DNA of 64,000 nucleotides from Kutzneria sp. 744 (GTDB lineage: Bacteria; Actinomycetota; Actinomycetes; Mycobacteriales; Pseudonocardiaceae): contig NZ_KK037166.1 of the NCBI RefSeq assembly GCF_000568255.1, forward strand, positions 10,736,296-10,800,295, read 5' to 3'. Both the position numbers and the translations under genes were made by a program. Positions 55,127-64,000 of the stretch are shown in pieces (position 1 is the stretch's first letter; every line of letters begins with the position of its first letter). Under the pieces are notes generated by a model. That model did no database searches, was not told the DNA's origin, and was given only the letters and a program-made list of their open reading frames with translations.

Positions 55127-55749
55127 CCACGACGGGGTTCGACGCGTTGCCCGAGGACGCCAAGGCCGAGGTCCGCACTGCGGTAGCCGCGCTTGAGGTC
55201 GCGGCGGCGCCGGTACCGCGCACGGCGTTTCGGGCGCTGGCCGACGAGACGCTGCATGGCGCGGTGGTGGAGCTGCTGGGCTCGCTGGGGCGGGTGCTGG
55301 TCGTGTCGGGACGCGGGTTCCTGTCCGGCTATGACGATCGCATCGCGAGCAGGCTCGCCGCCGAGGGCTTCGGTGTACTGCCAGAACGGCAGCGCGCCAC
55401 GCTGGCGCTCGTGTTCGTCCTGTCCGTCGCGATTCCACGGGCCGAGGGTCGGATCGCCGCCGAGACGCCGTGGACGAAGGGGATTCCGGTGACCGTGCAG
55501 GACATGCGGGTGGGACCGCTGAACGAGTCCCGGGTCGAAACGGAGCTACGGGAGCTGGCACGGGCCGACCTGGTCGCGCGGGTCGACGGGGCGGTGCGCC
55601 TCGGGCCGCAGTTCGACCGGCTCACCGAGCGGGCCCTCAAGGACCTGTTCGACGAGCTGATCCTGTTCGCCGAACCGGACGGCGACGCCGCCCGGAAGAT
55701 CCGCCGGGACCGCGAGGTCCGCCGAGCACAGGAGCGTGACCAGCGATGA
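55123..55749 (+). CDS. Small winged-helix-like subunit 2 (possible JetB/MukE type)
   Basis: The product has 208 residues, close to JetB. Helical segments and a late winged hairpin (ARADLVARVDGAVRLGPQFD) are visible, followed by an acidic-to-basic helical tail. It overlaps both neighbours by 4 bp, directly before the SMC-like gene, the position of the kite subunit in Wadjet and MukBEF loci. Role inferred. Confidence 0.5.
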   Translation: MTTTGFDALPEDAKAEVRTAVAALEVAAAPVPRTAFRALADETLHGAVVELLGSLGRVLVVSGRGFLSGYDDRIASRLAAEGFGVLPERQRATLALVFVLSVAIPRAEGRIAAETPWTKGIPVTVQDMRVGPLNESRVETELRELARADLVARVDGAVRLGPQFDRLTERALKDLFDELILFAEPDGDAARKIRRDREVRRAQERDQR

Positions 55750-58700
55750 GCGAGAGCAACGGCGGCGACAACGGGATCGATCGCGGGGTGATCGGCGACC
55801 GGGAGCTGCTGGCGGTGCAGACGTTCGACATCGCCCGCCTCACCAACCATCCGGTGCCGATCGTGCCGAACACCTTCGTCGCCGTGTCCGGGCAGGGACC
55901 GCGGGGCGACTCCAACGGCTCCGGCAAGACGACATTCCTGGCGGCGGTGTCGTTGCTGCTCGCGGACCCCCAGTGGGGCCTGTTGACCAACGGCGGCCGG
56001 CCGGCCGCGGGACTGTTGTTCAAGCCGGCCCCGGCCGGTATCGACCTCGCCCAGCGCATTCCACCGGCGGCCCAGGGCTTTGTCGTTGGCGTGTTCGCCG
56101 AGCAGGACGATCCCGAGTCCACGGCGCGCACGATCTGGATCCGGATCGAGCCCACCACACCCCATGTGCAAGTCCGCTGGGCGGACGGCGCGCATCTGAT
56201 CGCCGCCGGCGACGACGACGAGCGCGACCGCCAAGCGCCGCTGAAGTGGCGCGCCCTCAAGCGAAACGGCACGATCTCGGCGCGCCAGTTCGCGGAGGTC
56301 TGCTTCGGGGACGCCCCGCGCTGCCTGAGCTACCTCGACACCTCCCTGCGACCGCCCGCGCCGTCACTGCTCAGCCACCAGCTGACCGAGATGGAGCCGC
56401 ACGAGATCGGCGCCGCGCTGATCTCCCTGTCCGGCGCGAAGCACCTGATCGACCAGGAACGCCGAGACCGGGCGGCGCTGCTGGCTCAGCGCCGCGCGCT
56501 GGCCGAGAGCGAGGCCGCCGACCGCGAGAACCGCCGCGAGGAGGAGACGCGACTGTCGGAAGTCCGGGCCAGGAACAAGTCCCGGTCGATGCTGGACAAG
56601 GCCGACCGCAGCTGGCAGGTGTTCCTGGCCAAGCGCTACCTCCACGTGCTCGCCCGCGACGAGGACCTCGCGGAGCGGCTGCGAGAACTTGACGCGCAAC
56701 GGCTGCCGCTGGCTGAAGATCTACGGGACAAAGGGGGCGAGCGGGACGCCCTGGCAGCCGAACGGGATTGCGTGTCGTTGGCTGAGCGAACCCTGGCGGA
56801 GTGGGAGGTCGCCAAAGAGAGCCTGGCCAGCGCTCGTGACGAGCGAGCGGTCTTGGCGGCCGGCCGCGCCCAACTGGCCGACCGCCGTGCGCAGTGTCGG
56901 GCTCGGGCCACCGGCTGGACCAAGGAATCCGTTGCCAAGGCACAGAACAACAAAGAGGATGCGGAGCGGCTGCACGTCGCCGCGCTCGTGCGGGTCGCCT
57001 CGGCCACCGCTGCGGTGGAGGAAGCCGCCGCCGTGCTCATGGCCGCTGAACAAGGCCTGGGTGGCTCGGCGGGCCAGCTCACGGCCGCGCTCAACGCCGC
57101 CGGCTGCTCGGCGGCGCCGTTGTTCGATGCCGTCACTGTCGACGAGGCGCAGCGCGCGCACTGGGAGCCGCGGCTGTGGCCGTGGCGTGATGCGGTGGTC
57201 GTGGCCGGCGGCGTCGAGGACGTCGCCAGCGTCGCGGCCGAGTTCCCGGGCGCACTGCTCGTCACCGAGGACGAGGAACCGATCGCCAGCCCGGCCGGCA
57301 TCGGCTGCCGCTTCGCGATCGGCGGCTTCCTGCGGACGCTGTCCGAACGCTGGACACCGGAGGATTCCGAACGCTGGGTCCACGACGACGGGCAGCGGAC
57401 CACGGTGTTCGGCGGCTTCGCGGGGCCGGTCGCCGGGCGAGAGGCACTGGTCACCCGACTACGAGGCGAGCTCGACCAGAAGACTGCGGCCCAGCGGACC
57501 GCGGCGGAAGGCCAGCAGGCGGCCGCATCCGCGCTCGCCGTCGCGATCACGCGATACGATGCCGCCGTCGCGGCCGCCGAGTTGACGGCAATCGCTGCTC
57601 AGGACGCGGATCTCGCCGCCAGACTGTCCGATGTGGACGCCCGGATCATCGCTCGGGAAACCGCAGAGCGGGAGAAGTTCGGGCTGTGGCGGCAGGCGCA
57701 GGACATCGCCGACCAGTACCAGTACCGCACGCTGCTCGCCGAGAGCAAAGTCGAACAAGCCCAGCAGGCTCTAGATACGCATGACGAGCGCATGGCGGCC
57801 GTCAAGCAGGACCGGGTGGCCCTGGACGTCGAACGTTGGCGTGTGCTGTGGCCGACCGGCCGTGACGGAGCGGACCACCAGTTGCACGCCGAACCCGGCT
57901 TCGCCGACCGCAAGGCCGAGTCGCTCGGCACGGAGACGATGCGCCGCATCTACGACGCCTTCGAGGCCTGCGAGTTCACTCCGGACAGTGAACAGACCCC
58001 GGCCGACATGCGGCGGGCATTCACACTTCTGGCCCGCCTTGAAGGCCAGCTCGGCCTGGCGAAGGTGCCGACCGTCACCTTCGCGGACGTCACGTCCACC
58101 CTGTCCAAGCAGCTGGAAGACACCGACGCGCACGACCGCCGGGTGCTGACGACGATCGACGAGGAGCAGGCCAAGCGCCGGCGCTACAACGAACATCTGC
58201 GCGAGGAGGTGGACGGGCGCGAGGCCACGGTGCGCAATCTCCAAGCTATGATCGGCCGGTCGATCGAAGGGACCCTCGACCAGGTCTCGCAGGCATTCAA
58301 TCGGCTCGACCTGGACAACGGCGGCTTCGGCGCGGACCTCGTCGTGCACGGTCCGCCACCGGCCGACGACGGCGTCTGGCGCTGGGAGGTCACGCCGCGC
58401 TGGCGGCGTTCCCAGCGCGGCGGCCTGGTCTCGTATCAGGTGATCGCCAACGGCGCCCAGGTCAAGGTGCACGCCGTGCAGCTGGTGCTCGCCGCGCTGC
58501 TCGCCGACACCAGCACCCAGGGACGCGTGCTCGTGCTCGACGAACTGGGCAACAGCCTCGGCGACGTCAACCGCAAGGACATCCTGCGAGTGCTGAAGAC
58601 CGTCGCCGAGGAACGGCGGGTGACGGTGCTGGGCACCTGCCAGGACAGCGTCCTGCTCGACGCGTCCGAGGTGTGCGGTGAGTTGCTGTGGTTCAACCAC

Positions 58701-58811
58701 GCCCACGAGTACGACACGTTCAACCGGCCCACCCGGGCCTGGGGATTCGACGACCAGTCCCGCCGCGTGGAGCTCACCGCCCCGGCCCTGCGGGCAGGGA
58801 GGACCTCATGA
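55746..58811 (+). CDS. SMC-like ATPase (JetC/MukB type)
   Basis: The product has 1021 residues. An N-terminal ABC-type head has Walker A GDSNGSGKTT at 54-63. Two long coiled-coil stretches (about 230-420 and 580-690) flank a central domain of about 120 residues that would be the hinge. The C-terminal head has a degenerate signature (VIANGAQVKVHAVQLVLAAL) and Walker B RVLVLDELGNSLGD near 926-939. It is the motor of condensin-like complexes and of Wadjet, which extrudes and cuts circular DNA. Overlaps with both neighbours are 4 bp. Confidence 0.8.
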   Translation: MSESNGGDNGIDRGVIGDRELLAVQTFDIARLTNHPVPIVPNTFVAVSGQGPRGDSNGSGKTTFLAAVSLLLADPQWGLLTNGGRPAAGLLFKPAPAGIDLAQRIPPAAQGFVVGVFAEQDDPESTARTIWIRIEPTTPHVQVRWADGAHLIAAGDDDERDRQAPLKWRALKRNGTISARQFAEVCFGDAPRCLSYLDTSLRPPAPSLLSHQLTEMEPHEIGAALISLSGAKHLIDQERRDRAALLAQRRALAESEAADRENRREEETRLSEVRARNKSRSMLDKADRSWQVFLAKRYLHVLARDEDLAERLRELDAQRLPLAEDLRDKGGERDALAAERDCVSLAERTLAEWEVAKESLASARDERAVLAAGRAQLADRRAQCRARATGWTKESVAKAQNNKEDAERLHVAALVRVASATAAVEEAAAVLMAAEQGLGGSAGQLTAALNAAGCSAAPLFDAVTVDEAQRAHWEPRLWPWRDAVVVAGGVEDVASVAAEFPGALLVTEDEEPIASPAGIGCRFAIGGFLRTLSERWTPEDSERWVHDDGQRTTVFGGFAGPVAGREALVTRLRGELDQKTAAQRTAAEGQQAAASALAVAITRYDAAVAAAELTAIAAQDADLAARLSDVDARIIARETAEREKFGLWRQAQDIADQYQYRTLLAESKVEQAQQALDTHDERMAAVKQDRVALDVERWRVLWPTGRDGADHQLHAEPGFADRKAESLGTETMRRIYDAFEACEFTPDSEQTPADMRRAFTLLARLEGQLGLAKVPTVTFADVTSTLSKQLEDTDAHDRRVLTTIDEEQAKRRRYNEHLREEVDGREATVRNLQAMIGRSIEGTLDQVSQAFNRLDLDNGGFGADLVVHGPPPADDGVWRWEVTPRWRRSQRGGLVSYQVIANGAQVKVHAVQLVLAALLADTSTQGRVLVLDELGNSLGDVNRKDILRVLKTVAEERRVTVLGTCQDSVLLDASEVCGELLWFNHAHEYDTFNRPTRAWGFDDQSRRVELTAPALRAGRTS

Positions 58812-60250
58812 GCTTCTGGGACCAGCACGGCGACGACGCCTACACAGAGGCCGACGACGACACCCCGGTCAGCTGTCCACTGCTGGTCGGCGAGGCGCAG
58901 GGCCGAACGCGGTGGCCATTGCCGGGACTGCCAACGGGAATCGCCGCCTACACGGTGCCCAAGAAGACCGAGGCGGGTCCGGTCGTGCCGAAGGATCGGC
59001 GCCAGCGCCCCAATCCTCGGCGGGTGGACCTGGTGGTCGAGGTGATGGACGGCTCGTTCCAGCTGCCGGCGGGATTCAGCACGAGCCAGCTGAAGTGGGT
59101 GCTCACCATGCCGTCGCGGCGACAGTGGCGCGGTGTGCTCTCCAAGTTCGGGGATTCGGCCTGGGACAAGGCGATCCAGCTGGCCCGGGCCGGCGTCGTG
59201 GTGGTGGAGTGCGCTACCGAGGGCTTCGGCTACCAGCCGGTCGGCATCCGGCTGACGGCGGCCTGGCAGGAGGTCGCCGCCGACGCGGTGGCCGACCTCA
59301 CCGGGTGGCGGCCGCCGGCCGAGGTCCGAGCCGAGCTGATCGCCCTCATGGAGTCCGTGCCCGACCTGGCAGCCGAACGAGCGCTGTTGGCCCGACAGCA
59401 TCTGGATGATCCGTTGTGTGTCCCGGAGGGCTCGAAGTCCGGCGCGACGCGATGGTCGGTCCACGAGGCCGCGATCCGTGCGGTCTGTGCCCGACACGGC
59501 CTTCAGGTCGAGGGCGTGACGCCGACCGAGGCCAAGGTCGCCGCCGAGGCGTTCCACAACTCCCACGGCTGGACCGGTGCCCGACGGACCGCGTTCGCGA
59601 ACCTCGTGAACCTTCCGTTCGCACTCGCGGTGCGAGAACCGTTCGTCGCGGTGCTGCTACGCGGCCCGGTCGTCTGGCGGATCGGCGGCGTCGTGGCCGA
59701 CGCTCGCGCCTGCGTGCCGTTCGTCGGCGTGCCGGCCAACAGCCTCGACGTCATCGGCGTGCTCGACCCGACGCGCGTGCGCGGCGTGCTCGTCATCGAG
59801 AACCGGGACACGTTCCAGGATGTCTGCTGGCAGGAGGACATCATCGACCGCTGGCTGTGCGTGTGGGGACGCGGCTACTCGCCCAACGCCGTGATCACCG
59901 TCGTCAAGGCGATGGGGTCGCTGCCGGTCGCCGGCTGGGCCGACCTGGACGCCGACGGCGTCGGGATCATCGCCAATCTCGTGAAACGCCTCGGCCATCC
60001 GATCCGCACCGTCGGCATGGACGCGACGCTCTGGCTCGCTGCCAAGAAACGCCGTCAGACGCCGACGGCACAGCAGCGAGGCCGCCGGCTGGCCGAGGAC
60101 CTGGCCGTTGACGGCCCGGAGTCGCTGCGCGACCTCGCCGCCCTTGTGGCACCGGACGGGGACGGGACGGAACAGGAGCTGATCAGCAAGCACGTGGTGC
60201 CCGAACTCGACCGCATCCTTACCGAGTTCGAGGAAGGAGCAGGTCCGTGA
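58808..60250 (+). CDS. TOPRIM nuclease-like protein (JetD type)
   Basis: The product has 480 residues. The C-terminal half carries TOPRIM features: Glu331 in GVLVIENRDTF, then VWGRGYSPNAVI and ADLDADGVGI with Asp379, Asp381 and Asp383. JetD of Wadjet has the same ENxxxF ... W-G-x-G ... D-x-D order and is the topoisomerase VI-like nuclease. The N-terminal half (WVLTMPSRRQWRGVLSKFGD) is helical. Directly follows the SMC-like gene by ATGA overlap, as in Wadjet. Confidence in TOPRIM is fair; the Wadjet link depends on both motif and order. Confidence 0.72.
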   Translation: MSFWDQHGDDAYTEADDDTPVSCPLLVGEAQGRTRWPLPGLPTGIAAYTVPKKTEAGPVVPKDRRQRPNPRRVDLVVEVMDGSFQLPAGFSTSQLKWVLTMPSRRQWRGVLSKFGDSAWDKAIQLARAGVVVVECATEGFGYQPVGIRLTAAWQEVAADAVADLTGWRPPAEVRAELIALMESVPDLAAERALLARQHLDDPLCVPEGSKSGATRWSVHEAAIRAVCARHGLQVEGVTPTEAKVAAEAFHNSHGWTGARRTAFANLVNLPFALAVREPFVAVLLRGPVVWRIGGVVADARACVPFVGVPANSLDVIGVLDPTRVRGVLVIENRDTFQDVCWQEDIIDRWLCVWGRGYSPNAVITVVKAMGSLPVAGWADLDADGVGIIANLVKRLGHPIRTVGMDATLWLAAKKRRQTPTAQQRGRRLAEDLAVDGPESLRDLAALVAPDGDGTEQELISKHVVPELDRILTEFEEGAGP

Positions 60251-63189
60251 GCGGCTATTTCCGTCGGTACAGCCGGTTGGTGCGCCTGCCTCGCGGCAGA
60301 TCGTTGGTGCGGAACACACCCTACGCCGGGGAAGGTCTGCGTCGGGCGCAGCGCGGCGCAGTGCACGCCGTGTGCGGGCACTTTGCGACCTCGATGGCGC
60401 CGGCACTTGTCGCGATGCCCACGGGCAGCGGCAAAACCGCCGTGATGACCATCCTTGCGTTCGAACTGGAGGCCGCGCGGGTGCTGGTCGTGGCCCCGTC
60501 CAAGGTGCTGCGCGAGCAACTCGCCGACGAATTCCGGTCGCTCAAAGTGATTCGAGACCGCGAAGTGTTCCCGCCCGACCGACCACTGCCGAAAGTGGCG
60601 GTGCTGGAACACAAAGCTGACGCGCAGGTGTGGGCCAGTCTTGGTGATCACGATGTCGTTGTCGGCACGATCAACGCGGTGTCCCCGGTGCTGGCCGACG
60701 TCGCCGCGCCGCCTGCCGGCACGTTCGATCTGATCATCATCGACGAGGGACACCACACCGCGGCACCCAGCTACCGGGCGCTGCTGGACGCATTCCCGGA
60801 TGTGCCGGTGGTGCTGTTCACCGCCACGCCGTTCCGGCGGGACCGGCAGCACCTGCCGGCCGAACTTGTCTTCAACTATGGGCTCTCCCAGGCATTGGCC
60901 GAAGGCGTGCTCGCACCGATCGACTTCGTGCCGATCGACGTCGCGTCCCAGGCCACCCCCGCCCAGCAGGATATCGCGCTGGTCGAGGCGGCCCGCGGTC
61001 TGCTTGCGACAGTCGAACACACCGCGGCCGGTACGTGCGTCATCGCCCGTACCAGCACCATCGCGCACGCCGAGCAACTCGTCGAGCGCTATCGCGAGGC
61101 CGGCCTGGAGATGGGTTTTATCTCGGCCGGCACGTCGGCATCGGAGGCCAGGGCCGTCCTGGACCGGCTCAGGGCCGGCGAACTGGCCGGCCTGATCAGT
61201 GTCGGCGTCCTCGGTGAGGGCTTCGACTTCCCCCGCTTGAAGATCGGGGTCTACCACCGTCGACACGCCAGCCTCCCGGCGACGCTCCAGTTCCTGGGCC
61301 GGATCGCCCGCGTGTTGCCCGGCGGACCACGGGCCTGCCTGGTCGCGGTCAGAGAGGAGGTCAACGACGAAACCCGCGAGCTCTACGCCAGCGATGTCGC
61401 CTGGGCCGAGTTGGTGCCTGCCCTTGCTGACGCGGCCGTCGCCGCCGAGGGCAGGCGGCGGTCCTACGTGCTGAACTTCGACACCACTCTGTCGCAGCCA
61501 CTGAGCCTGTCCGCGTTGCGCCCCAGCAAGAACGTCCAGGTGTTCCAGCTGCCGGAGGACAGCGCTCTTGACCTGCGGACACCGGTTGCCGGTATCGCCC
61601 GCGGCATCGTGACCGACTGGGGGATCGACGACGAGGGCCGGCTCGCCGTGTTCATCACCCAGCATCTCGACCGTCCGGATTGGATCGCGTCCGACGCCCT
61701 GGACGGCATCCGGCCGGAGCTGCACGTGGTGGTGCTGGACAAGGAAAAGCGCCTCGCGTTTGTCTACGGTACAACCGACCACACCATCGGCTGCCTTCTC
61801 CGCGCACTCGGCGAGGAGCGGCCCCTCCTGGTGAACCCCGCCTGGCTGGACCGAGTCATGGCGGCACGAACGTTGTACGGATACCACGCGATCGGCATGC
61901 GCAGCACCAGGGGCGCGGGCGGCAGGCTCGCCGGCTACCGGCAGGTCTCGGGCACCGATGTCGGCCGCGCAGTGCTGCCGTCGGAGGCCCGTTCCTATGG
62001 TGCCACCCACGTGAACGCGAGTGTGCCCGGCGACATCGACGAACCGGGCGGCGCACGGCGCAGCTCACTTGGCATCGCCTACGCCCGTGGCAAGGTCTTC
62101 AGCCCGACTCGGCTGGATCTGCTGGCCTTCCGGACCTGGTGCGACGAGCTGGCGGACGTGATGACCGCCAGCTCCATCGCGGCGCCGGCCGGCCTGCCCG
62201 GCCTCGACCTGCCCAGCCCACGACTGCTCGAGGCGTTCCCCGCACACCCGTACCTGGTCACGGTGGATCCTCTGCTGCTGGGGCAGGGGATCCGGGTCGG
62301 TGACGCCAGGACCGGCGCGTGGTACGAGATCGAACGCCTCGAGCTCCTGGTCGACAGTCATTCGGCGTGGGCGTTGCAGCTGGTCGGCAACATCGATGGG
62401 CAGCCGTGGTGGCACGGGGTCCTCACCACTGACGGTGCCGTGCATTCCAACGACAGCAACATCCTCGTGGATGTCGGCGCGGGCGAGCCAGTGTCTCCTC
62501 TGGCCGGCGTGCTGCAGCGCACCGCGACATCGGTGTTCTTCGCCGATGGCGCCAGCACGATCGGCGGCCAGGTCTACCGCCGCCGCGTGGACGGCTATCC
62601 GGACCTGCAGCCACAGGTCGTGCGGAGCCTCGGGTTCGACCACGTCGACATCAGGGCGGAGGCCAAGAACCCTCGCCGCGGCAAGATCACCATCAAGGAG
62701 TACATTGTGGCGTGGCTCGCCCGCGATCCCGATGTCGAGTTCGTGATCGACGACGACCGGGCCGGAGAGACCGCCGACCTGGTTGTGATCCACCGCCCGG
62801 ATAGCCGGGGAATACGCCGGATCTGGCTGTACCACTTGAAGTTCTCCTCGAAGCCCAAGCCTGGCCGTCGGCTCGGCGACCTGTACGAGGTCTTTGGCCA
62901 AGCCGGCCGCAGCGCGCGCTGGCTGCACGCCGCGCAGCTGGCCCGGCGGCTGCTGGACCGTCTCCGGACCGGCAGCAAGGTCGCGCACGGCGATCCCGAC
63001 CAAGTCCAGCAGCTGCTGGCTGACATGGTCGCTGGCTGCGTGGCCGTCGACTGGGGGATCGCCGTCGTGCAGCCGGGCCTGGTGGCCGCGGCGGTCAACG
63101 CCAAGGCGACAATCAAGGTGATGGTCACCGAGCTGCGCGAGTTGGCGTTGCAGGTGGATGCCGACTTCGTGGTCATAGGTCACGAATGA
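60247..63189 (+). CDS. SF2 helicase with possible C-terminal nuclease-like domain
   Basis: The product has 980 residues. Helicase motifs: Walker A AMPTGSGKTAVM near 56-67, DEGH box LIIIDEGHHTA near 163-173, FTATPFRRD, and motif VI QFLGRIARVLPGG near 353. The middle 350 residues are unassigned. Near the end, AGETADLVVIHRPDSRGIRRI and WLYHLKFSSKPKPG followed by DLYEVFGQAGRSARW have the strand order D...xxK of PD-(D/E)XK enzymes, with His where Glu or Gln is usual. The GTG overlaps the TOPRIM gene by 4 bp. Wadjet does not normally include such a helicase. Confidence 0.8.
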   Translation: MSGYFRRYSRLVRLPRGRSLVRNTPYAGEGLRRAQRGAVHAVCGHFATSMAPALVAMPTGSGKTAVMTILAFELEAARVLVVAPSKVLREQLADEFRSLKVIRDREVFPPDRPLPKVAVLEHKADAQVWASLGDHDVVVGTINAVSPVLADVAAPPAGTFDLIIIDEGHHTAAPSYRALLDAFPDVPVVLFTATPFRRDRQHLPAELVFNYGLSQALAEGVLAPIDFVPIDVASQATPAQQDIALVEAARGLLATVEHTAAGTCVIARTSTIAHAEQLVERYREAGLEMGFISAGTSASEARAVLDRLRAGELAGLISVGVLGEGFDFPRLKIGVYHRRHASLPATLQFLGRIARVLPGGPRACLVAVREEVNDETRELYASDVAWAELVPALADAAVAAEGRRRSYVLNFDTTLSQPLSLSALRPSKNVQVFQLPEDSALDLRTPVAGIARGIVTDWGIDDEGRLAVFITQHLDRPDWIASDALDGIRPELHVVVLDKEKRLAFVYGTTDHTIGCLLRALGEERPLLVNPAWLDRVMAARTLYGYHAIGMRSTRGAGGRLAGYRQVSGTDVGRAVLPSEARSYGATHVNASVPGDIDEPGGARRSSLGIAYARGKVFSPTRLDLLAFRTWCDELADVMTASSIAAPAGLPGLDLPSPRLLEAFPAHPYLVTVDPLLLGQGIRVGDARTGAWYEIERLELLVDSHSAWALQLVGNIDGQPWWHGVLTTDGAVHSNDSNILVDVGAGEPVSPLAGVLQRTATSVFFADGASTIGGQVYRRRVDGYPDLQPQVVRSLGFDHVDIRAEAKNPRRGKITIKEYIVAWLARDPDVEFVIDDDRAGETADLVVIHRPDSRGIRRIWLYHLKFSSKPKPGRRLGDLYEVFGQAGRSARWLHAAQLARRLLDRLRTGSKVAHGDPDQVQQLLADMVAGCVAVDWGIAVVQPGLVAAAVNAKATIKVMVTELRELALQVDADFVVIGHE

Positions 63190-64000
<811 letters not shown>

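Overview
The window is about 70% GC. Its genes start often at GTG, overlap by 4 bp (ATGA/GTGA) and have codons ending in G or C. Content is typical of a filamentous or soil actinomycete: PucR-type regulators, conservon-type GTPases, an EccA/CbxX-like AAA protein, DUF1540, DUF2267, an ANTAR regulator and NF041680-type transposases. An actinobacterium near the Pseudonocardiales is my best guess; the species is inferred, not shown.

Region 1 (1-9 kb): the end of a beta-helix/AAA protein, two PucR-like regulators (one broken), an intact ISAs1-family element with its target duplication, a small secreted protein, a secreted GH16 glycosidase, and two orphan conservon-type GTPases flanking the glycosidase. 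Region 2 (9-22.3 kb) is a decay zone. It holds the wreck of an FGGY sugar kinase, an IS3-type element split by an IS5-type element, a LysR/hydrolase pair, a broken MFS transporter, a NarL-type two-component system, a CPBP protease, a frameshifted IS256 transposase and a 3'-truncated group II intron.

Region 3 (22.3-44 kb) looks like a stress or dormancy island. It has a CBS-domain protein, the RNA ligase RtcB with archease, a broken sigma factor, a phosphoribosyltransferase-hydrolase fusion, a permuted papain-like protein, an adenosine-specific kinase family protein, DUF2267, CapA, an isoaspartyl methyltransferase, Hsp20, and a glycogen synthase operon with two GH57 enzymes (one frameshifted). 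After an intact IS come an ANTAR regulator and a kaiB-kaiC-histidine kinase operon divergent from a response regulator. Repair of RNA and protein, carbohydrate storage and sensing would fit survival of slow or non-growing cells (inference).

Region 4 (44-50 kb) is sparse: an IS110 fragment, a DUF1540 protein, a PIN-like/membrane/HTH protein, and the 3' half of a tRNA-Pro gene, which marks a likely integration boundary. Region 5 (49.8-63.2 kb) is the most interesting part. A Crp/Fnr regulator precedes eight tightly packed same-strand genes: a class III cyclase-like protein, a large STAND-like protein sharing a 15-residue motif with it, a possible kleisin-like subunit, two small winged-helix-like subunits, an SMC-like ATPase, a TOPRIM protein resembling JetD, and an SF2 helicase with a possible C-terminal nuclease fold. 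I read this as a divergent Wadjet/condensin-like defence operon with added signalling and helicase modules. It ends at a large hairpin and another IS transposase cut by the window edge.
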